Part shown: piece after piece, positions 1-6,988 of the stretch
Layout of the letters: each line of letters starts with the position of its first letter
How positions within the stretch are numbered: position 1 is the first letter of the stretch
DNA from: DATAQC01 sp051005135
GTDB lineage: Bacteria > Actinomycetota > Acidimicrobiia > Acidimicrobiales > AC-14
Reading direction: 5' to 3'
NCBI GenBank assembly: GCA_051005135.1
Contig: JBPCJQ010000104.1
Coordinates: 1 to 8,033, forward strand
DNA: 8,033 nt
Program-made: the position numbers and the translations under genes
Notes under the pieces: generated by a model
What the model was told of the DNA's origin: nothing
The model's input: the letters and a program-made list of their open reading frames with translations, nothing else
The model's database searches: none

Positions 1-286
1 GCTGCGGGTCGGTCGCCGCAACGAGCGCTTCGCCGGGGTCCTGCGCGGCGAGGGCGTCGCCGGCATCCTGCGGCGCGGGCACGGGGGGAGCGTAGCGAGG
101 GGGGCCCCCCCCCCCCCCCCCCGTCAACGACAGGGCGGCCAGTACGAGCAGGTCGGTTGGGGCGCTGCGCAGGTCACCCAGCACCCAGGTCGAGCTCGTG
201 ACACCGTCGACGGAGGCGGCGAGCGACCGGGGGGCACCCCGGCGGCGGCGCAGCTCGGATGCCAGCATGGTGCCGTCGACGACCAT
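1..286 (-). CDS. Unrecognised protein, N-terminal part (runs off left edge)
   Basis: An open frame runs from ATG at 286 to the left edge, giving 95 codons with no stop. Coding is supported by G/C at nearly every third position on both sides of the poly-C tract and by a purine-rich GAGAGGA motif about 6 nt upstream of the ATG. The first 55 residues look globular, with an Arg-rich stretch at residues 13-16 and a hydrophobic segment near 46-54. Residues 56-61 are six Gly encoded by the homopolymer (C105-C122 on the plus strand), followed by a Pro-rich linker at about 62-72 and an Ala/Asp-rich part. I do not recognise the family. It follows fumC on the same strand after 95 bases and may be co-transcribed with it. 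If the homopolymer length is misassembled, the part beyond codon 55 could be in another frame. Confidence 0.6.
   Translation of the reverse strand, partial: MVVDGTMLASELRRRRGAPRSLAASVDGVTSSTWVLGDLRSAPTDLLVLAALSLTGGGGGGPPRYAPPVPAPQDAGDALAAQDPGEALVAATDPQ
105..122. repeat. 18-base poly-C homopolymer
   Basis: Eighteen consecutive C follow six G (99-104), so the junction can pair with itself. On the minus strand the tract is G18, read in frame as Gly codons of the left-edge CDS. It could be a real hypermutable tract or an assembly/sequencing artefact; the window alone cannot decide. Confidence 0.9.
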
Positions 287-381
287 CCCCAGTCCTCTCC
301 CACTGCCCTTCGGCTGTCTCCCACCATCGACCCTGCGCCCTGTGGAGCACAAGAAGGGAAATGCTGGGCACAACCCCGTGG

Positions 382-1767
382 CTAACCGCCCACGATGCCG
401 CCGCGGGCCATGGCTTCCACGTCGAGCACCCGATCGGCCTCATCGGCACTGAGCAGGCCCCGCTCCACCACCACCTGGCGCAGGGTCTTGCCCTCGTCGA
501 GGGCGGCCCTCGCCACCTCGGCGGCGCTCTCGTAGCCGATGTAGGGGTTGAGAGCAGTGGCAATGGCGGGCGACGACTCGGCGTAGGCGCGGCAGCGGTC
601 GACGTCGGCCTCGATGCCGGCCACACAGCGGCCCGCGAACAGGTCGGCCACGACCGCCACCACCGCGATCGACTCGAGGAGGGCATGGGCCATCACCGGC
701 ATCGCCGTGTTCAGCTCCAGCGCCCCCGCCACCCCGCCCCATGCCACGGTGGCGTCGTTGCCCACCACCCGGGCGGCCACCGACACCACCGCCTCGCAGA
801 GCACCGGGTTCACCTTGCCCGGCATGATCGAGCTGCCGGGCTGGAGGTCGGGCAGGTGGATCTCGGCCAGACCGGCCCGGGGGCCACTGGCCAGCAGGCG
901 CAGGTCGTTGGCGATGCGCGACAGGGAGATCGCCACCGTCCGCACCGCCCCCGACGCCTCGACCAGGGCGTCACGACCTCCTTGGGCCTCGAAGTGGTTG
1001 CTCGCCTCGACCAGGGCCAGGCCCGTGGAGGCCGCCAGTCGCTCGACCGCCAGGGCCGCGAACCCGGGCGGGGCGTTCACGCCCGTGCCCACCGCGGTGC
1101 CGCCCAGGGCCAGCTCCCCCAGGCGGGGCAGGCATGCGACGAGTCGATCGATGCCCTTGTCCACCGCAGCCCGGTAGCCGCCGAGCTCCTGGCCCAGGGT
1201 GACGGGGGTGGCGTCCATGAGATGGGTGCGCCCCGCCTTGACCACTCCGCCCATCTCGTCGGCCTTGGTCCCCAGGGTCGCCGCCAGGCGGCCGAGGGCA
1301 GGCACCAGGCGATGCACGATTCCACCAGCGGCGGCCAGGTGGACGGCGGTGGGGAACACGTCGTTGGACGACTGGGAGGCGTTGACATGGTCGTTGGGGT
1401 GCACAGCCCGGCCCAGGCGCTCGGAGGCCAGGCTGGCCACCACCTCGTTGGCGTTCATGTTCGACGACGTCCCCGAGCCGGTCTGGAAGACGTCGACAGG
1501 GAAGTGGTCGTACCAGCGCCCGGCGGCCACCTCCCCGGCGGCGGCGGCCACCGCTTCGCCCACATCTGCGTCGAGCACGCCGAGGCTCACGTTGGCTGCG
1601 GCCACTGCCGCCTTGACGGCGCCGAGGGCGGCGATCAGCTCCGGGCGCAGCCGCAGCCCCGAGATCGGGAAGTTGTCCACTGCACGCTGGGTCTGGGCCC
1701 CCCACCGGGCGTCAGCCGGCACCGCCACCTCGCCCATGGAGTCGCGCTCGATCCGTTCGACCTGCAC
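382..1767 (-). CDS. fumC: Class II fumarate hydratase (fumarase C)
   Basis: This enzyme catalyses reversible hydration of fumarate to L-malate in the TCA cycle, as a cytosolic iron-independent homotetramer. The 461 aa length matches the family. Visible motifs are the N-terminal RIERDSMGEV (5-14) with WGAQTQR (22-28), the substrate-loop SSNMNANEV (101-109), NASQSSND (129-136), GRTHLMDATP with the conserved His182 (179-188), and the superfamily signature GSSIMPGKVNP (311-321) with the catalytic Ser of the mobile loop. The N-terminal motif and signature favour fumarase over aspartase or argininosuccinate lyase. The start is GTG at 1767, because the conserved N-terminus begins upstream of the internal ATG at 1737. 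No Shine-Dalgarno is visible, but a TACCGT box lies 6 nt upstream, suggesting leaderless translation. The stop is TAG. It is divergent from the NlpC/P60 gene. Confidence 0.95.
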   Translation of the reverse strand: MQVERIERDSMGEVAVPADARWGAQTQRAVDNFPISGLRLRPELIAALGAVKAAVAAANVSLGVLDADVGEAVAAAAGEVAAGRWYDHFPVDVFQTGSGTSSNMNANEVVASLASERLGRAVHPNDHVNASQSSNDVFPTAVHLAAAGGIVHRLVPALGRLAATLGTKADEMGGVVKAGRTHLMDATPVTLGQELGGYRAAVDKGIDRLVACLPRLGELALGGTAVGTGVNAPPGFAALAVERLAASTGLALVEASNHFEAQGGRDALVEASGAVRTVAISLSRIANDLRLLASGPRAGLAEIHLPDLQPGSSIMPGKVNPVLCEAVVSVAARVVGNDATVAWGGVAGALELNTAMPVMAHALLESIAVVAVVADLFAGRCVAGIEADVDRCRAYAESSPAIATALNPYIGYESAAEVARAALDEGKTLRQVVVERGLLSADEADRVLDVEAMARGGIVGG

Positions 1768-1773
1768 AACGGG

Positions 1774-1779
1774 ACGGTA
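1774..1779 (-). promoter_or_regulatory. Candidate -10 box for leaderless fumC
   Basis: TACCGT (TAnnnT type) on the minus strand ends 6 nt before the GTG start at 1767. This is the geometry expected when transcription starts at the first base of the start codon, as is common in actinobacteria. There is no Shine-Dalgarno alternative. No clear -35 is visible, so this is a weak prediction. Confidence 0.3.
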
Positions 1780-1874
1780 GCCCGGCCCGCTGCCGACCCG
1801 GGCCTCATCCGAGGTCCCATGCTTGCGCCGCCATCGTGGCTGCGGTTAAGGTCTCTGCGGCCGTCGGGGCGGGC

Positions 1875-1936
1875 GTCTCGGTGGTCGACCCAGCAGCAAC
1901 GCTCCGTCGCCGCTCCGTCGAAACCCAAACCGAGAC
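1875..1936. repeat. Inverted repeat in the fumC / NlpC-P60 divergent region
   Basis: GTCTCGGT (1875-1882) is complementary to ACCGAGAC (1929-1936), with a 46-nt loop. A competing arm, GGTCTC (1850-1855), can pair with GAGACC (1932-1937). The loop contains the palindrome GGTCGACC (1883-1890) and the tandem 10-mer repeat. It may be a 5'-UTR structure of the downstream hydrolase gene. It matches no riboswitch I know. Confidence 0.35.
1900..1920. repeat. Tandem direct repeat CGCTCCGTCG x2
   Basis: Two identical 10-mers occupy 1900-1909 and 1911-1920, an 11-base period close to one helical turn. They lie about 55 bases upstream of the hydrolase start. They could be a paired protein-binding site or chance in GC-rich DNA. 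Confidence 0.4.
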
Positions 1937-1975
1937 CCGGAAGGCAGTGAGGCAATCACTTCACGGCACACAAGG

Positions 1976-3097
1976 TTGCTCGGCGCCCTCGTCGGGATCG
2001 CCCTCCTGCTCCCCCTGGTAGTGGGCTCTCCCGCGTCCGCTGACCAGATCGCCGACAAGAAGGCAGAGGCCGCCCGCCTGGCCGCCCAGCTCGACATCGA
2101 CGGCAACAAGGTGAGCATGGCGGCCGAGCACTACAACCAGGCCCAGCTCAAGGTCCAAGACGTGAGGGCCTCGCTCGACAAGGCCAAGGGCGAGCTGGCC
2201 CGGGCCGATTCGCGCATGCAGGCGGCCCGGGGGCTGATGGCCCAGGCGGCCGTCCAGGCCTATGTCTCCGGCGGCTCGGCCAACCTCTTCTCCCACCTTG
2301 CCCACGCCAACAACGACGACCTCGTCCTCCGCCAGCAATACCTCCGGTTCACCGCCGCCGACCAGAGCGACGTGATCGGCCAGGTGAGGGCAGCCAAGGA
2401 AGACTTCAGGGCTGTCCAGGGCCGGCTGAGCGACGAGGAGCGCGCTGCCGCCGCAGCCGCCGCCCAGGCGGAGACGGCCAAACAGCAGGCGGCCGACGCC
2501 GAGGCGGCCTCACGAGCCGTCCTCGCCAAGGCCAACGGCGACCTCGCCGACATGGTGGCCGCCGAGTCGGCACGCCGCCAGGCCGCCCAGCTAACGGCTG
2601 CCCCCGTCATCGCCACTCCTCAGGGCCAGGCCGCCCCTCTGGCAACACCAATCCAGGCCCAGCCAGCCCAGGCCCAGGCCGCCAAGAGCCAGCCCGCGAC
2701 CAAGGCCGCCCCGGCTGTCGTGGCTGCCCCGCCGTCTTCGGGCGGTGCGGGGGCGGCGGTGGCCGAGGCCGAGCGCCAAGTGGGCAAGCCCTACGTCTAC
2801 GGCGCCGCCGGCCCCGACTCCTTCGACTGCTCAGGGCTCACGATGTGGGCATGGCGCGCGGGGGGCGTGTCGCTCTCGCACTCGGCCCAGGCCCAGTACA
2901 ACGAGACCACCCGGGTGCCCCTGAACGCCCTCCAGCCTGGTGACCTGTTGTTCTTCGGCTCCAGCACGTCGAACATCGGCCACAACGCCATCTACATCGG
3001 CAACGGCCAGATGGTCGAGGCCCCCCACACCGGCCTCAACGTGCGCTACGCCGGCGCCTTCCGCAGCGATCTGGTCGGAGCTGGCCGCCCCGGCTGA
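1976..3097 (+). CDS. Secreted coiled-coil NlpC/P60 (C40) peptidoglycan endopeptidase, RipA-like
   Basis: Predicted exported D,L-endopeptidase that cuts peptide stems of peptidoglycan, probably in cell separation or wall growth. From the TTG start (373 aa) the order is: hydrophobic signal segment 2-17 with an ASA|DQ cleavage site near residue 22; an Ala/Gln-rich helical coiled coil at about 24-205; a Pro/Ala/Gln linker at 207-257; and an NlpC/P60 domain at 258-370. Catalytic Cys285 sits in FDCSGLT, His336 in IGHNAIYIG, and His351 in VEAPHTG is the likely third residue. PGDLLFF (321-327) is also typical. This layout matches RipA/RipC-type hydrolases, whose coiled coil often mediates autoinhibition or recruitment. 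The start is uncertain: TTG 1976 omits an in-frame basic stretch (SRHTR) typical of a signal-peptide n-region, and no ATG, GTG or TTG lies further upstream before the TAA at 1847. Confidence 0.9.
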   Translation: MLGALVGIALLLPLVVGSPASADQIADKKAEAARLAAQLDIDGNKVSMAAEHYNQAQLKVQDVRASLDKAKGELARADSRMQAARGLMAQAAVQAYVSGGSANLFSHLAHANNDDLVLRQQYLRFTAADQSDVIGQVRAAKEDFRAVQGRLSDEERAAAAAAAQAETAKQQAADAEAASRAVLAKANGDLADMVAAESARRQAAQLTAAPVIATPQGQAAPLATPIQAQPAQAQAAKSQPATKAAPAVVAAPPSSGGAGAAVAEAERQVGKPYVYGAAGPDSFDCSGLTMWAWRAGGVSLSHSAQAQYNETTRVPLNALQPGDLLFFGSSTSNIGHNAIYIGNGQMVEAPHTGLNVRYAGAFRSDLVGAGRPG

Positions 3098-3117
3098 GCC
3101 GCCCACCCCAGCCTCGG

Positions 3118-4353
3118 TTACGTCACCGGTTCCAGCCTCATGTTGGCCCTGAAGTGGCGCCCCGCCTTGGCAATGTCCCTACCGTCGACGGCCACCACGT
3201 CGGCGGTGAAGTCGCAGCTTCCCCGCAGCAGGGAAGAACCCACCGCGTAGGCGTCTACAGGGGCGTGCTCCGCGTCGAAGGCGGCGATACGCTCTGCCGT
3301 GAACCCCCCCGAAACGATGATGCGCACGTGGCCGAAGCCTTCGGCGTCGAGGGCCTGGCGCACCAGGCGCACCAGGGTGACGTTGACGCCGGTGGGATCG
3401 AAGTCGCCCATGATCTCCGGCGTGATGGCGCGGTCGACCATGGTGGCGGAGGTGTCGAGGCGCACCCCCCACAGCCGGTCGCCAAGGGCGCGGGCGCATG
3501 CCACCGAATCGGTGACGCAGTCGTTGTTGAAGTCGGTGAGGGCGATGAGATCTGCTTCGGGCACGTGGCGGGCGAAGCCGGCAGTGGCGGCCACCGTGTC
3601 ACCGCCATAGGCAGCGATGAGTGCATGGGGGATGGTGCCCAACCCCTTCTCTCCCCACCAGGCGGCCATGGCGTCGGTCGCCACCCCCCGGGCGCCGGCG
3701 ATGCGGGCGGCATAGCCATCGCCGCCCTGGGTGGCGAAATGGTCGAAGCGATCGGCGAAGAAGAGCAGGGGCTTGTGACCGGCGGCGTCGACCACCTTGG
3801 CCACGTTGGTGGCGATGCGCGTGCGGCGGGCCAGCACGCCGAGGTAGACCGATTCCAGGTGGGCGAACAGGTGCAGGGGGCCGGCGATCGCCAGCACCGT
3901 CTCCCACGGCTCCACGGCGTCGCCGTCGTGGAGAGCGGTCACGTCGAGGCGGTCGAAGCCCGGCACCCAGAGGCGGTCGAGCTCGGTCTCCAGCTCGAAC
4001 TGGCGGGCCCGGGCGCCCGCCGATGCCTCGGTGTCACCCAGGCGCAGGCTGCGGGCGTCGAGGCGGGCGGCCAGGTAGGCGTCGAACACCTCGGCCGCTC
4101 GGGCCGGATCGACCCACGATCCCGCGCCCACCCGCAGCACGGCCAGTGCTTCGTCGATGCCGCACAGCACCGAGGAGTCGCGCTGGAACACCTGCATGGT
4201 GACGACCGTGTCGGGCCGCTCCTGCTCGAGGATGGCCTTGGCCCGCGAGAAGTAGACGGCCGACCGGTAGCCGAAACGGATCTCGGGCACCGGCAGGTCG
4301 AAGACCCCGGCGCCCAGCCTCTGCCTCTTCGTGCCGGTGCTGGCGCCCGGCAC
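3118..4353 (-). CDS. pncB: Nicotinate phosphoribosyltransferase
   Basis: This enzyme joins nicotinate and PRPP to form nicotinate mononucleotide in the Preiss-Handler branch of NAD salvage, in the cytosol. Numbering is from the chosen start (411 aa). Visible motifs are FGYRSAVYFSRAK (27-39), an ES.YLGVLARRT.IATN helix (167-183), GGDGYAARI (210-218), GTIPHAL (239-245), LTDFNND (272-278), RLDTS (298-302), and the phosphate-binding VSGGF (347-351) with VGSSLL (371-376), all at the spacing of the TIM-barrel NAPRTase family. The start is GTG at 4353, one base after the glgX stop and preceded by AAGGTGG at suitable spacing. The frame stays open to 4410, but those residues overlap glgX and look non-coding. 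It is almost certainly co-transcribed with glgX. Quinolinate phosphoribosyltransferase is the related alternative, but the GTIPHAL and RLDTS pattern favours nicotinate. Confidence 0.92.
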   Translation of the reverse strand: MPGASTGTKRQRLGAGVFDLPVPEIRFGYRSAVYFSRAKAILEQERPDTVVTMQVFQRDSSVLCGIDEALAVLRVGAGSWVDPARAAEVFDAYLAARLDARSLRLGDTEASAGARARQFELETELDRLWVPGFDRLDVTALHDGDAVEPWETVLAIAGPLHLFAHLESVYLGVLARRTRIATNVAKVVDAAGHKPLLFFADRFDHFATQGGDGYAARIAGARGVATDAMAAWWGEKGLGTIPHALIAAYGGDTVAATAGFARHVPEADLIALTDFNNDCVTDSVACARALGDRLWGVRLDTSATMVDRAITPEIMGDFDPTGVNVTLVRLVRQALDAEGFGHVRIIVSGGFTAERIAAFDAEHAPVDAYAVGSSLLRGSCDFTADVVAVDGRDIAKAGRHFRANMRLEPVT

Positions 4354-4354
4354 C

Positions 4355-6487
4355 TCAGCCCACCTTGCGCAGAACCACCACCGAGCGGCCCTCCATCCAC
4401 ACTTCGTCACCAGCCGTGAAGATGGCCCCCTCCGCGCCGTCGAAGGGGCGCACGTAGCCGGTGGCGGTATCCACTATCAGCTCCAGGGTGGCCGCCCACT
4501 TGCTGTCGGGGAGCATGAAGCGCACCGCTTCAGGCCCATTGAGCAGCACCATAAAGCTGTCGTCGACGATGGGCTTGCCCTTGGGGCCGGTGCCGATCTG
4601 GTCGCCGTTGAGGAACATGGCGATGGACTGGACCCGCCCCGAGGTCCACTCCTGCTCGGTCATCTCACCGCCGTCAGGGAGGAACCAACCGATGTCGGCC
4701 AACCCCGAACCGTGAATGGGGCGACCCTGGAAGAACCGGCGGCGGTGGAACACGGGGTGCGAGCGGCGCAGGGCGACTAGGTGACGGGTGAGCTCGAAGA
4801 GGTCGGCGTCGCCGTCGTCGAGGTCCCAGTCGTGCCAGGAGAGCGTGTTGTCCTGGCAGTAGGCGTTGTTGTTGCCCATCTGGGTTCGACCCATCTCGTC
4901 GCCCCCGAGCAGCATCGGCACCCCCTGGGACAACAGAACAGTGGCCAGGAAGTTGCGCTGCTGGCGGCGGCGCAGAGCGGCGATCGTTGGGTCTGAGGTA
5001 GGGCCCTCCACCCCGCAGTTCCACGAGCGGTTGTCGTCGGTGCCGTCCCGGTTGTCGTCGCCGTTGGCCTGGTTGTGCTTGTCGTCGTAGGAGACGAGGT
5101 CGGCCAGGGTGAAGCCGTCGTGGGCGGTGGCGAAGTTGATGGACGCGTGGGGGTGGCGCCCGTCGTCCTGGTAGAGATCGCTGGAGCCGGTGAGGCGGTA
5201 ACCCATCTCGGCCACGCTGGCGTCGCGGCCCCGCCAGAAGTCGCGCACCTGGTCGCGGTAACGGCCATTCCACTCGGTCCACAGCACCGGGAAGTTGCCT
5301 ACCTGGTAGCCACCCTCGCCCACGTCCCACGGTTCAGCGATCAGCTTCACCTGTGACACGACCGGGTCCTGGTGGATGAGGTCGAAGAAGGCAGACAGGC
5401 GGTCGACCTCGTGGAAGCCCCGGGCCAGGGCCGAGGCCAGGTCGAAGCGGAAGCCGTCGACGTGCATCTCGTTCACCCAGTAGCGAAGGCTGTCCATGAT
5501 CAGGCGCAGGACGTCGGGATTGAGGGCGTTGAGGGTGTTGCCTGTGCCGGTGTAGTCCATGTAGTGGCGGGCGTCGCCGTCGACTAGGCGGTAGTAAGCG
5601 GTGTTGTCGATGCCCCGGAAGCTGAGGGTGGGACCCAGGTGGTTGCCCTCGGCGGTGTGGTTGTAGACGACGTCGAGGATGACCTCGATCCCGGCCGCGT
5701 GCAGGGTGCGCACCATGGCCTTGAACTCACGCACCTGTTGGCCACCACCGCCCGACGCCGAGTAGGTGGCGTGGGGTGCGAAGTAGCCCAGGGTGTTGTA
5801 ACCCCAGTAGTTGGTGAGACCCGTCTGCACCAGATGGTGCTCGGCCACGAAGTGATGAACGGGGAGCAGCTCCACCGCTGTCACCCCCAGCTTCACCAGA
5901 TGGTCGACCGCGGCGGGGCTGGCCAAGCCGGCGTAGGTGCCCCGGAGGGGCTCGGGAACCCCCGGGTGACGGGCAGTGAAACCCTTCACGTGGGTCTCGT
6001 AGATGACGGTGTCGTGCCAGGGAGTGTGAGGCCGGTGGTCGTCGCCCCAGGGGAACAGGGGATCGGCCACCACCGACTTGGGGACGTGGGGGGCTGAGTC
6101 GCGGTCGTCGGCCACGTCGTCGTCGTCGCCCCGGTAGCCGAAGACGGCGTCGTCCCAGTTGAGCACCCCATCGATAGCCCGAGCGTAGGGATCGATGACC
6201 AGCTTGCAGGGATTGAAACGCAGGCCCCTTGCCGGGTCGTAGGGACCAAAGACCCGGAAGCCGTAGTGGCATCCGGGGCTGACCCCCGCCACGTAGCCGT
6301 GCCATACGAGGGCGGTGACCTCGGTGAGAGGGACACGGGTCTCGGCACCTCCGTCGCCGAACAGGCACAGCTCGACTCCCTGGGCGCCCTCGGAGAAGAG
6401 GGCGAAGTTGGTACCCTCTCCATCCCAGGTAGCGCCGAGGGGATAGGGGCTCCCGGGCCAGACGTCCACGAGCCCAGCTTGGCTCAT
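4355..6487 (-). CDS. glgX: Glycogen debranching enzyme (GlgX/TreX type, GH13 isoamylase family)
   Basis: This enzyme hydrolyses alpha-1,6 branches of glycogen, normally after phosphorylase has shortened the outer chains. The 710 aa from ATG 6487 is the usual size. It has an N-terminal CBM48-like beta domain (about 12-105), then the GH13 barrel: region I ILDVVYNH (270-277), region II DGFRFD with nucleophile Asp349, region III AEPWD with general acid Glu385, and region IV TAHDGF with Asp457. NYWGYNTLGYFAP (226-238), VGNFPVLWTEWNG (396-408), NRSWNCG (486-492) and CQDNTLSWHDWDLD (544-557) are characteristic of GlgX. A C-terminal beta domain ends in VVVLRKVG. The ATG at 6487 starts the typical MSQ...VWPGSPYPLGA N-terminus. 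The frame extends to 6760, but that part is Arg/Pro-rich and overlaps the divergent gene. All catalytic residues are present. Confidence 0.95.
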   Translation of the reverse strand: MSQAGLVDVWPGSPYPLGATWDGEGTNFALFSEGAQGVELCLFGDGGAETRVPLTEVTALVWHGYVAGVSPGCHYGFRVFGPYDPARGLRFNPCKLVIDPYARAIDGVLNWDDAVFGYRGDDDDVADDRDSAPHVPKSVVADPLFPWGDDHRPHTPWHDTVIYETHVKGFTARHPGVPEPLRGTYAGLASPAAVDHLVKLGVTAVELLPVHHFVAEHHLVQTGLTNYWGYNTLGYFAPHATYSASGGGGQQVREFKAMVRTLHAAGIEVILDVVYNHTAEGNHLGPTLSFRGIDNTAYYRLVDGDARHYMDYTGTGNTLNALNPDVLRLIMDSLRYWVNEMHVDGFRFDLASALARGFHEVDRLSAFFDLIHQDPVVSQVKLIAEPWDVGEGGYQVGNFPVLWTEWNGRYRDQVRDFWRGRDASVAEMGYRLTGSSDLYQDDGRHPHASINFATAHDGFTLADLVSYDDKHNQANGDDNRDGTDDNRSWNCGVEGPTSDPTIAALRRRQQRNFLATVLLSQGVPMLLGGDEMGRTQMGNNNAYCQDNTLSWHDWDLDDGDADLFELTRHLVALRRSHPVFHRRRFFQGRPIHGSGLADIGWFLPDGGEMTEQEWTSGRVQSIAMFLNGDQIGTGPKGKPIVDDSFMVLLNGPEAVRFMLPDSKWAATLELIVDTATGYVRPFDGAEGAIFTAGDEVWMEGRSVVVLRKVG

Positions 6488-6543
6488 GGAGGCCCCAGCC
6501 CGCAGCTTGGAGACCGGATGGGCGAGCGAGGTGGAGAGCAGCG

Positions 6544-6978
6544 GTGAGGCAGTGGTGGGAGGGCCTCTCCACGGCTTGGCGCGCCAATGTGGGTCTCTAC
6601 GGGCTGGCCACCCTTGCCCTGCTGGGCCTGTTGGCTCAGCTCGCCACAGGTGGCTCCCCCGCGCACCGAGTAGAGGTGGCGGGCCCACCGCCGACGGCGG
6701 TGGCCCCGACCACGACTGTGGCCGCGGCGCCGACCGCCGAGACCACGTCCACTTCGGCACCCACGACGACCGTCGACGCCAACGTCACCACCACCCGGCC
6801 GCCCAAGGTCACCGTGCCCGGCCCGCCACCGCTTTCAGTGGTCTACGGGCCTCCCGTGCCGATACCTCCCCAGCCGGGCCCAGGGCCCCAACCGTCGATC
6901 ACGACGACCACGACCTCCCGCACCACCACCACCACGACCACCACGACCACCACGACCAAACCGCCCGGTACCGGCTGA
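6544..6978 (+). CDS. Small membrane-anchored Pro/Thr-rich protein of unknown function
   Basis: A 144 aa protein starting at GTG 6544, with GGAG (6533-6536) 7 nt upstream as ribosome-binding site. Residues 1-15 are Trp/Arg-containing (MRQWWEGLSTAWRAN). One transmembrane helix spans about 16-34, and the remainder is low-complexity Pro/Thr/Val/Ala ending in T120-T124, SR, then T127-T138. Basic residues before the helix predict N-in, C-out topology. The outer part looks disordered and could be an O-glycosylated wall-spanning stalk. No folded domain or catalytic motif is visible, and I do not recognise a family. Third-position G/C bias supports coding. It is divergent from glgX, 56 bases away, and its stop lies 10 bases before the tRNA. 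Confidence 0.6.
   Translation: MRQWWEGLSTAWRANVGLYGLATLALLGLLAQLATGGSPAHRVEVAGPPPTAVAPTTTVAAAPTAETTSTSAPTTTVDANVTTTRPPKVTVPGPPPLSVVYGPPVPIPPQPGPGPQPSITTTTTSRTTTTTTTTTTTTKPPGTG
6901..6957 (+). repeat. ACC/ACG trinucleotide repeat encoding poly-Thr
   Basis: Codons alternate among ACC and ACG, giving T5-S-R-T12 in the upstream protein. The run 6922-6957 is twelve Thr codons without interruption. Such triplet runs can expand or contract in frame by slippage. Confidence 0.85.
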
Positions 6979-6988
6979 CTGCGCCACG

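Noticed and set aside
259..1950. 563-codon plus-strand open frame opposite fumC
   Set aside because: It is the antisense shadow of a clearly recognisable fumarase. Its His/Gly/Arg-rich composition matches no family.
1850..1975. c-di-AMP (ydaO) riboswitch upstream of the NlpC/P60 gene
   Set aside because: I looked for it because of the gene context, but the conserved ydaO core is not recognisable here.
3098..3117. Rho-independent terminator between the convergent hydrolase and phosphoribosyltransferase genes
   Set aside because: The 20-base gap has no hairpin followed by a T-run on either strand.
3154..4419. 421-codon plus-strand open frame opposite the phosphoribosyltransferase
   Set aside because: It is an antisense shadow produced by GC-rich codon bias. 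The minus strand carries all family motifs.
6488..6760. 91-residue N-terminal extension of the glgX frame
   Set aside because: It is Arg/Pro/Trp-rich, overlaps the divergent membrane-protein gene, and lies before the typical GlgX N-terminus at 6487.
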